Part shown: piece by piece, positions 1 to 4,883 of the stretch
Position numbering within the stretch: the stretch's first letter is position 1
Layout of the letters: each line of letters starts with the position of its first letter
Source of the DNA: Clostridia bacterium
Lineage (GTDB): Bacteria; Bacillota_A; Clostridia; Oscillospirales; CAG-272
Length of the DNA stretch: 12,294 bases
Reading direction: 5' to 3'
Assembly: GCA_017626655.1 (NCBI GenBank)
Contig: JAGAIH010000287.1
Coordinates: forward strand, 1 to 12,294
Made by a program: the position numbers and the translations under genes
The notes under the pieces: model-generated
The model's database searches: none
Told to the model about the DNA's origin: nothing
The model's input: only the letters and a program-made list of their open reading frames with translations

Positions 1-315
1 CCCGCCGCCCGCAAGCCCGCCGCTCCCAAGGCCCCCAAGGCAGAGGGTGAGGCTGCCGCAAAGGCTCCCGCCAAAAAGCCCGCCACCAAAAAGGCTCCCG
101 CAAAGAAGCCCGCCGCTCCTAAGGCAGAGGCTCCCGTGGTTGAGACCCCTGCGGTTGCACCCGTTGTTGAGACCCCCGCGGTCACGTCCGCGGTGGACAC
201 CGCCGTTCTGGCCAACGTCTCCCCCGAGACCGTGGCCGCCGTCATCGGACACGACGAGAAGAAGCCCTCGGATAAGGTGCAGATCGGGCAGAAGATGCCG
301 AGCTATCTGCTGTAA
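1..315 (+). CDS. C-terminal part of an Ala/Lys/Pro-rich protein (5' end outside window)
   Basis: Frame 1 is open from the first base to the TAA at 313-315, giving 104 residues with no start inside the window. The first 45 residues are an Ala/Lys/Pro-rich basic tail (for example KAPAKKPATKKAPAKKPAAP), like histone H1 and the tails that bacteria add to nucleoid or ribosome-associated proteins. Next comes a duplicated nine-residue unit, PVVETPAVA then PVVETPAVT, encoded by a 27-bp tandem repeat. The end is less repetitive (SPETVAAVIGHDEKK ... QKMPSYLL) and could be a small folded or binding segment. The folded domain that would identify the protein lies upstream, so I give no function. GC-rich codon use matches the main genome. 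A hairpin terminator follows 15 bases after the stop. Confidence 0.75.
   Translation, partial: PAARKPAAPKAPKAEGEAAAKAPAKKPATKKAPAKKPAAPKAEAPVVETPAVAPVVETPAVTSAVDTAVLANVSPETVAAVIGHDEKKPSDKVQIGQKMPSYLL
133..186 (+). repeat. 27-bp tandem duplication inside the Ala/Lys/Pro-rich gene
   Basis: Two adjacent 27-bp units (133-159 and 160-186) differ at only a few bases, and both encode PVVETPAV plus A or T. The duplication is in frame and lies in a low-complexity acidic linker between the basic tail and the C-terminal segment. Confidence 0.7.
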
Positions 316-330
316 TATAACCAATTGAAT

Positions 331-373
331 AAAAAAGCATCGCAGAGGAAAATTTCTCTGCGATGCTTTTTTT
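331..373 (+). terminator. Bidirectional rho-independent terminator
   Basis: A long perfect stem, AAGCATCGCAGAG pairing with CTCTGCGATGCTT around a GAAAATTT loop, has an A-run on its left and a run of seven T on its right. It ends the plus-strand gene finishing at 315. Read on the minus strand it is followed by TTTTTTATT, so it also ends the minus-strand gene whose frameshifted frame stops at 372-374. Two convergent genes therefore share one terminator. Confidence 0.9.
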
Positions 374-572
374 ACCATTTATTTAGTTCTTTGGGCACAT
401 CATATGTAGCATGAAAAGAAAAACTGAAATCGCAAAACAAATTGTCTTTGCCGTGTAATTCGCCAATGCTAAAGTTTGTACTGATATACTTGTCTTTATA
501 CGGCAAGTACTTTTCAAAATCTATTCTTTTAGCCAATTCGTAACTCGTCCCAATAATAATTGCTTCTGTTAT
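372..572 (-). other. C-terminal extension of the membrane-anchored protein in the -1 frame
   Basis: Read in the -1 frame from the A-run at 572-578, the sequence stays open for 66 codons (beginning ITEAIIIGTSYELAKRIDF, ending FHATYDVPKELNKW) and stops with TAA at 372-374. That stop abuts the hairpin terminator. The stretch has protein-like composition (alternating hydrophobic and charged residues, no low complexity) and the same AT-rich codon style as the upstream 146 residues. It has no ribosome binding site or start of its own. I therefore read it as the true C-terminus of the gene at 569-1009, reached by ribosomal or transcriptional slippage at the in-frame heptamer A AAA AAA before TAA, or lost by a recent one-base deletion. 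A sequencing error in the homopolymer is the simple alternative. Confidence 0.6.
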
Positions 573-1009
573 TTTTTTGTTACAGAACTATATTTTATCT
601 CTTCCATATTATGCGTAGAGTAGTAGACGCATTCATCAGGAATATGTCCCGGTGTGTGTAATTCTACCCGTAAATAGTTTACTGATCCCTCTTGGCTCAC
701 ATTTATCAGCGCGAACCTGCTTTGCTCAATGTTATTCCAAAACACGCTCTCACATCTCTCAAAATCTTCCATAAACAATCTGGTGAAGCGCTGTACCGCC
801 TCTTGAATTACCGGGTTTTTCAGCATATCTTCAGTTGTACTGATTTTTGGAATTTTCACCCCAGGTAATTCTGCGGGATAGATTCTGTCCGCTCTTTGCG
901 AGGTTTGAGAACGCGATTCAGAAGAAACATATCCGCTGTTCGAATTCTTGCTTTTCACGCAAACAATAATAATTACAACTGCAATCCCCGCAATAATCAA
1001 AAACCACAT
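569..1009 (-). CDS. Small membrane-anchored protein of unknown function (frame broken at a poly-A run)
   Basis: This is a 146-residue protein starting at the ATG at 1009-1007, with an AAGGAGGAA ribosome binding site about seven bases upstream. Residues 1-18 (MWFLIIAGIAVVIIIVCV) form a single N-terminal membrane span. A polar Ser-rich linker follows, then a mixed helix/strand domain from about residue 45 with no motif I recognise. The stop comes directly after Lys-Lys encoded in a run of seven A (minus strand; bases 572-578). One base of -1 slippage or one extra A would continue the frame for 66 more residues to 372, giving about 212 residues. The gene is much more AT-rich than its neighbours and has AAA/ATA/ATT-rich codons, which suggests transfer. 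It is divergent from an XRE regulator and has a perfect-consensus promoter. Function unknown. Confidence 0.75.
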   Translation of the reverse strand: MWFLIIAGIAVVIIIVCVKSKNSNSGYVSSESRSQTSQRADRIYPAELPGVKIPKISTTEDMLKNPVIQEAVQRFTRLFMEDFERCESVFWNNIEQSRFALINVSQEGSVNYLRVELHTPGHIPDECVYYSTHNMEEIKYSSVTKK

Positions 1010-1055
1010 AAAATAATTCCTCCTTACATCTTATTGTCATTTTATTAACAATATC

Positions 1056-1084
1056 ATTATACTCCATTTATCGACAATTGTCAA
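1056..1084 (-). promoter_or_regulatory. Consensus sigma-A promoter of the membrane-anchored gene
   Basis: On the minus strand a perfect TTGACA (1084-1079) and a perfect TATAAT (1061-1056) are separated by exactly 17 bases. Transcription would begin near 1049, about 40 bases before the ATG at 1009. The -35 box overlaps the palindrome GACAATTGTC at 1073-1082. Confidence 0.85.
1073..1082. promoter_or_regulatory. Palindromic operator candidate between divergent promoters
   Basis: GACAATTGTC is a perfect 10-bp palindrome that lies in the -35 boxes of both divergent promoters, so a bound protein would block both. A weaker copy of the arms occurs at 1033-1052 (ATTGTC, eight bases, AACAAT), around the predicted start of the minus-strand transcript. 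The neighbouring XRE-type protein is the natural candidate to bind. That assignment is inference from position. Confidence 0.5.
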
Positions 1085-1106
1085 GAGGCAGAGCATAATT
1101 TATAAT
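1078..1106 (+). promoter_or_regulatory. Sigma-A promoter of the XRE regulator gene
   Basis: TTGTCA (1078-1083) and TATAAT (1101-1106) are 17 bases apart. The -35 box overlaps the -35 box of the divergent promoter within one 10-bp palindrome. Predicted transcription begins near 1113, so the mRNA has almost no leader before the regulator gene. Confidence 0.75.
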
Positions 1107-1124
1107 GGTACAGGGGTGAAAAAT

Positions 1125-1328
1125 TTGATCTCATATGAACCGTTGTACCAAACCATGAAGAAAAAAGGTGTCACGACCTACAAGCTCATCAACGAATTCG
1201 GTGTCAGCCGAAGTCTGCTCGACCGTTTGAAGCATAATAAGCCCATCAGCACAGTCACGCTCAATGACCTATGCTCCTTTCTCGACTGTCGGGTGGAGGA
1301 TATTTTGGTCTATATCAAGGATGAATAA
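1125..1328 (+). CDS. XRE (Cro/CI-type) helix-turn-helix regulator
   Basis: This is a small DNA-binding protein of about 67 residues made up almost only of a Cro/CI helix-turn-helix. Helix two is VTTYKLINEFG, the recognition helix is SRSLLDRLKHN, and the end is the LCSFLDCRVEDILVYI signature of this small-regulator family. I chose the TTG at 1125 because GGGGTGA upstream gives a well-placed ribosome binding site, and because relatives typically begin MISY(K/E)PL, matching the residues from here. A GTG at 1116 is the alternative and would make a near-leaderless 70-residue form. The gene is divergent from the membrane-anchored gene and shares an operator-like palindrome with it, so mutual control and autoregulation are likely. 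Its composition is AT-rich compared with the flanking genes. Confidence 0.85.
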   Translation: MISYEPLYQTMKKKGVTTYKLINEFGVSRSLLDRLKHNKPISTVTLNDLCSFLDCRVEDILVYIKDE

Positions 1329-1332
1329 CAGA

Positions 1333-1374
1333 ACCGCCGCCAACGGATGCTTCCGTCAGCGGCGGTATTATTTT
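1333..1374 (+). terminator. Terminator after the XRE regulator
   Basis: ACCGCCGC (1333-1340) pairs with GCGGCGGT (1359-1366), and a second stem inside it pairs ACGGA (1343-1347) with TCCGT (1352-1356). ATTATTTTTATT follows on the plus strand. It sits between convergent genes. Read on the minus strand it is followed only by a weakly T-rich stretch, so it is mainly a plus-strand terminator. Confidence 0.8.
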
Positions 1375-2009
1375 TATTCGGTCTTTCGCCGTCCCTGCAC
1401 CTGATAAAGCTCGGGCTCAATGGTCTCGGTCACGAAGGGCGAGGCTTTCTTTTTCTGTACCGCCTCCGTAATGCCCAGCCCGCAGAGGACTCCGCTCGCG
1501 GCCATGCAAAGGCCGAGGAGGAAAAACTTGATGGCTTGCAGAAGGGGAAAGAGAGAGATATCAAAGCGCAGCTCCATCCCGCCGAAGTAGCGGAAGAAGA
1601 CCAGCTCATAGGGCATCAGCATATACCCTTTGTCCATCCCAAGAATAGCGGCGGGACGGGCGAAGGCAAAGCAAAGAAACCCACAAGCGAGGAACGTCAC
1701 GGCGTAGAAGCAGACCGTCGGGACTCTCACCCGCTTCTTGCGAAGGACCGAGATCAGCCCAAGCACAGACAGGACAAGGCAGGCGGTCAAGGCCAGCAGG
1801 ATGGGCAAATGGATCCCCAGCGATTTCCAGAACAGCTCCCATTTGAATACCGACTCAACGACCCGATTGCCCAAGGGATCTACCTTGAGCTGTACCAAGG
1901 AAGATCCGCCCATGAGAGAATCCAGAATGATTTTCCAGAGCATGAGCAAGGGAATTTGCAGAGCGGCCACGGTGATGGCCAGGGCCTTTTTCAGTTTGAC
2001 AAGTGGCAT
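1374..2009 (-). CDS. Four-span membrane protein of unknown function
   Basis: The protein has 211 residues and starts at the ATG at 2009, supported by an AAAGGAGA ribosome binding site. Hydrophobic stretches at about residues 9-30, 64-89, 97-117 and 152-180 indicate four membrane helices. A roughly 35-residue hydrophilic loop follows the first helix, and a short basic loop (RKKRVRV, about 90-96) lies between the second and third. The charged C-terminal tail (about 182-211, KKK near its start) probably faces the cytoplasm by the positive-inside rule. I see no transporter or enzyme signature. It lies 121 bases downstream of the GH99-like lipoprotein on the same strand, with no clear terminator or strong promoter between, so co-transcription is possible. 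Confidence 0.75.
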   Translation of the reverse strand: MPLVKLKKALAITVAALQIPLLMLWKIILDSLMGGSSLVQLKVDPLGNRVVESVFKWELFWKSLGIHLPILLALTACLVLSVLGLISVLRKKRVRVPTVCFYAVTFLACGFLCFAFARPAAILGMDKGYMLMPYELVFFRYFGGMELRFDISLFPLLQAIKFFLLGLCMAASGVLCGLGITEAVQKKKASPFVTETIEPELYQVQGRRKTE

Positions 2010-2055
2010 GGGTGTTCTCCTTTCTCCGCTCCATAAGGGCAGTTCACTCTATAAG

Positions 2056-2082
2056 ACGGGAAACACATGGCAGATGTCCCGT
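2056..2082 (-). other. Imperfect hairpin upstream of the four-span membrane protein gene
   Basis: ACGGG (2056-2060) pairs with CCCGT (2078-2082), and an inner stem pairs ACAT (2065-2068) with ATGT (2074-2077) across a bulge. It lies in the 121-base gap between two minus-strand genes and has no T-run, so it is not a standard terminator. It could be a leader structure or an mRNA processing site. Evidence is structural only. Confidence 0.25.
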
Positions 2083-2130
2083 GAAAGCCCCAAATTTCTC
2101 AAATATTTTTGTCTTCAACGGTCACCGCTC

Positions 2131-4080
2131 TTACTTGTCCATCTGATACAGGTAGCTCAACCGCCCCATAGGCAGGGACCGCCCCGTGGCGTAGTAGTCC
2201 ATGATCTCGGCGGGGTTAGCCACGCCGTCGGCGACCTTGAAGTAGAAGTCACCGCCCTCATCCAGTCCCAGCGCGGCGCGGGGGACCTTGATCTGCAAGA
2301 CGTTGCTCTGCACCGTGTAGGTGGCGGTGGCCTCCAAGCCTGTGCCCGTGTAGTCGGGGTTCAGCGTCTCGATGGCGGCGGTGTTACCGTTGCGGGTGCG
2401 GTTGATGGCAAACTCATAGCTCTCCCAGCCCTTGACGGCGGGGGAGGTGCCGAGGCCGATGAAGAGGTTCATCCAGTTCGCCTCGTCGGCGGTGACGATG
2501 TCGCTCTCACACTTGATATAGAAGTAGAGGTTCTCCTCGTCGTTTGTGACCCGCACCTCGGTAATGTTGTTGCGGACGGCCTCCTGGGTGTACTTCACGG
2601 TAGGCGCGCCGCCCACGCTGTTGCGGGAGCCGTCGTCCTTGCCCACACGGCGGTAGACTGCGTTGACGTCGTCCCACTGGGTGGCCGCGCCGTTGATATC
2701 AATGGTCTTGCGGACCGTATCCGCGATCATGCCCTCGGCGGGGGTATACTTATACTTGCGGATGTTGTCCATCATCTGGATGTAGTAGGCATCCTCATAC
2801 CCGCCCTTCATGGGCTCGGCGTCCCGGGAATACTCCAGATCCACGCCGTCCACGAAGCAGTATTCGCCCTCGTAGAGGTTCTTCTGGGCCACCCACTCGT
2901 TCCAGCCCGTGATCATGACGAAGCGGGGATCCCGCTTGAAGACGGTCTGCCATTGGTAGTCGAAGAAGGTACCGCTCATGATCCCCTCCTCCATGTTCTT
3001 CTTGCGGCGGGGATCGTAGCCGCGGCCCCAGTTCATGCGGCCCTCGTGGGTGAGGGAAAAGCTGAAGGGAAGGGCGGGGTGGGTGGCGATGGAGACCGAG
3101 ATCATATCGGTGCGGAGGGGCTGGGGGTAGCGCCACTCGGTGTAGGGCCAGGCCTTATCCACGCCGTCGCCGCTCTCGTAGGGCCACAGCACCTCCCGCA
3201 TATAGAAGAAGTCCTGAAGCTCTTTCGGCAGATCCCCGGGCTTGTAGGAGGTGTCTCCGCGGGAGGCGGCCTCGTTGAGGTCGTCGGCCTCCTCGGTGTA
3301 GCCGATCATCATGGGCTTGCCGTCCACGCGGTACCAGGACTCGGGGTAGAGCTCCTTTTTGTAGACGTCGTTGTAGAGGGTCTTGATGGTCTGGATGGAG
3401 CGGCTGTGGGTCAGATAAGTGATCTGGGGAGCGTCCCAGCCCTCGGCCCGCAGCTCGGAGATGACCTTCATGACCTTCTCGGCCACCGCCTGGTAGGTGA
3501 AGCAGTTGGTCACGTCAAAGACCAGAAAATCCGCCCCCGCCTGGGTCAGAAGCTCCATGTGACGGCGGATGACCCACTCGTCGGAGCTGTTGTAGTAGCC
3601 GTACAGAGGCTCGCTCCACCAATGGAACTGCCCCGCGGGGCTGACCTTGCGGTCGTCGGTGTGGAATAAAACATCCTTTCCGTGCTCGGGGAGGATCTTG
3701 GAGATATCGTAGATCTCGGGGGCGCCGTGCTGGCCCAGCCAGAGGAAGTAGAAGATACCTACCTCCTTATCCTCACGGCGGGAGGAGACGGGGGTCAGAC
3801 TGCGGCCGTACTCGTCAAAGCCCACCAGCATATTCACATTGTAGCCGTCACCGTACATATCGGTCACCGTCCTTTCGGGCTTGGGAGCCTCGGTTTCTTC
3901 TTCGGTAGGAGCCTCTGTGGGCGCTTCCGTGGGGGCCTCTGTGGGGACCTCGGTAGGCGCTTCGGTGGGGGTCTCCACCGTGGTGTCCCCCTCTGTCTCG
4001 GGAATATCGGGGGCAGGGGTGCAGGCGGCGGAGGCCAGCAGCATCAGCCCCGCCAGCAGGAGTGCCGTCAGTTTTTTCAT
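2131..4080 (-). CDS. Lipoprotein with GH99-like glycoside hydrolase domain and C-terminal CBM9-like domain
   Basis: The start at 4080 is chosen because AAGGAGGA lies just upstream and a lipoprotein signal follows at once (MKKLTALLLAGLMLLASAAC, lipobox Cys20). An ATG at 4113 lies inside the promoter -10 box, so it cannot be used. The 649-residue product would be anchored on the outer face of the membrane. Residues 36-66 are a flexible Pro-Thr-Glu repeat linker. A catalytic-type domain spans about 90-440, with EVGIFYFLWLGQHG (about 106-119), GADFLVFDVTN (about 182-192) and ITGWNEW (390-396). These resemble the (beta/alpha)8 GH99/WbsX-like family, where such Trp/Glu motifs line the active site. 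The C-terminal part (about 460-645) begins IDINGAATQWDDV and looks like a CBM9/DOMON-type sugar-binding domain. The substrate cannot be told from sequence; alpha-mannoside or related glycans are a guess from the GH99 resemblance. Confidence 0.8.
   Translation of the reverse strand: MKKLTALLLAGLMLLASAACTPAPDIPETEGDTTVETPTEAPTEVPTEAPTEAPTEAPTEEETEAPKPERTVTDMYGDGYNVNMLVGFDEYGRSLTPVSSRREDKEVGIFYFLWLGQHGAPEIYDISKILPEHGKDVLFHTDDRKVSPAGQFHWWSEPLYGYYNSSDEWVIRRHMELLTQAGADFLVFDVTNCFTYQAVAEKVMKVISELRAEGWDAPQITYLTHSRSIQTIKTLYNDVYKKELYPESWYRVDGKPMMIGYTEEADDLNEAASRGDTSYKPGDLPKELQDFFYMREVLWPYESGDGVDKAWPYTEWRYPQPLRTDMISVSIATHPALPFSFSLTHEGRMNWGRGYDPRRKKNMEEGIMSGTFFDYQWQTVFKRDPRFVMITGWNEWVAQKNLYEGEYCFVDGVDLEYSRDAEPMKGGYEDAYYIQMMDNIRKYKYTPAEGMIADTVRKTIDINGAATQWDDVNAVYRRVGKDDGSRNSVGGAPTVKYTQEAVRNNITEVRVTNDEENLYFYIKCESDIVTADEANWMNLFIGLGTSPAVKGWESYEFAINRTRNGNTAAIETLNPDYTGTGLEATATYTVQSNVLQIKVPRAALGLDEGGDFYFKVADGVANPAEIMDYYATGRSLPMGRLSYLYQMDK
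3883..3975 (-). repeat. Tandem 12-bp units encoding the PTEA linker
   Basis: This stretch encodes repeated Pro-Thr-Glu-Ala/Val tetrapeptides, from ETPTEAPTEVPTEA to PTEEETEAP, in degenerate 12-bp units. It forms the exported linker between the lipid anchor and the catalytic domain. In-frame expansion or loss of units would change only the linker length. Confidence 0.75.
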
Positions 4081-4111
4081 ATCGTCGATCCTCCTTGGAG
4101 TGATTGGCTTC

Positions 4112-4141
4112 ATTATACCATTTCCCGGGCAGGCATGTCAA
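4112..4141 (-). promoter_or_regulatory. Promoter of the GH99-like lipoprotein gene
   Basis: On the minus strand TTGACA (4141-4136) and TATAAT (4117-4112) are both perfect consensus and 18 bases apart. Transcription would start near 4105, about 25 bases before the ATG at 4080. This excludes the upstream in-frame ATG at 4113. Confidence 0.85.
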
Positions 4142-4151
4142 GGGGCGGGGG

Positions 4152-4271
4152 AAAGTTTGCGGGTCTTGCACAAACGGGAGTGTCGGTTTTTGTGGATTCC
4201 GACAAAGTTTCGGGGCAATAAAGATTCTTTACAGAATGACGGCAGATTTACCCCGCGAGATTCGTTATACT
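4152..4271 (+). promoter_or_regulatory. Upstream control region of the sigma factor gene
   Basis: The 4142-4313 gap has no gene but shows structure. A direct repeat AAAGTTTGCGGG (4152-4163) recurs as AAAGTTTCGGGG (4204-4215). Between the copies lies an inverted repeat TGTCGG (4181-4186) / CCGACA (4199-4204). Further down TATACT (4266-4271) could be a -10 box, but no good sigma-A -35 box stands 16-18 bases before it. That would fit recognition by the ECF factor itself, as is common for autoregulated ECF genes. This last point is inference. Confidence 0.35.
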
Positions 4272-4313
4272 GTATGAAGGACAAAGCCTGCGGGTGAAAG
4301 GAGGAGTACCACC

Positions 4314-4883
4314 GTGAACGACCGTGACGAATATCTACTGGATCTATACTTCAAGCGTGACGAGCGCGCCGTCGCCGAGACCCAACGGGACTACGGGAGC
4401 TTCTGCCTGGACCTCGCCCTCCGCATCCTGGGACGTGACAATCGACCCGACGCCGAGGAGTGCGTCAACGACGCCTACTTAAAGCTCTGGCGGACCATCC
4501 CGCCTCGCCGCCCCAAGCCCCTGAAGGCCTACCTGGCCGCCGTCCTTCGCAACATCGCCATCGACCGCTACCGCCAGAACCGCCGCAGGGCCGAGAACCG
4601 CGAGCTGGAGGAGGCCATCCTGGAGCTGTCCCCCGCCATCTGGGTGCCCGACTCCGCCGAGGGGGAGCTGAAATACCTGCTCTCGGACTTTCTGCGCAAG
4701 CTCCCCGAGGAGGAGCGCCGTCTGTTCATGGAGCGGTACTGGCACGGCTACACCGTTAACGATCTGGCCGAGCATTACGGCCTGACCCCCAACGCCGTCA
4801 CCAAGCGGCTGGGGCGCACCCGCGAAAGACTGCGGAATTATCTCAACGAAAGGGGATACGGTTATGAAACAACCAACCGATAA
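4314..4883 (+). CDS. ECF-type RNA polymerase sigma factor
   Basis: The product has 189 residues and starts with GTG behind an AAAGGAGGAG ribosome binding site. Region 2 covers about residues 15-93 and contains DAEECVNDAYLKLW (46-59) and the helix AYLAAVLRNIAIDRYRQNRR (72-91), typical of -10 recognition and core binding. Region 4 (about 128-178) begins LPEEERRLFMERYW and carries the helix-turn-helix VNDLAEHYGLTPNAVTKRLG for -35 recognition. Region 3 is absent, as expected for ECF factors. The length is normal for the class. The last 20 bases overlap the following membrane-anchored gene, so the two should be translationally coupled, the usual layout for a sigma factor and its anti-sigma. Confidence 0.93.
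   Translation: MNDRDEYLLDLYFKRDERAVAETQRDYGSFCLDLALRILGRDNRPDAEECVNDAYLKLWRTIPPRRPKPLKAYLAAVLRNIAIDRYRQNRRRAENRELEEAILELSPAIWVPDSAEGELKYLLSDFLRKLPEEERRLFMERYWHGYTVNDLAEHYGLTPNAVTKRLGRTRERLRNYLNERGYGYETTNR

Noticed and set aside
1738..3669. 643-codon open frame on the plus strand opposite the GH99-like lipoprotein gene
   Set aside because: It is antisense to a well-supported gene with signal peptide, motifs, promoter and ribosome binding site. The translated product is Val/Gly/His/Leu-rich low-complexity sequence typical of the reverse frame of GC-rich genes.
4081..4113. Upstream ATG for the GH99-like lipoprotein
   Set aside because: It lies inside the -10 box and upstream of the predicted transcription start. 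The ATG at 4080 has an AAGGAGGA site and begins a standard lipoprotein signal.
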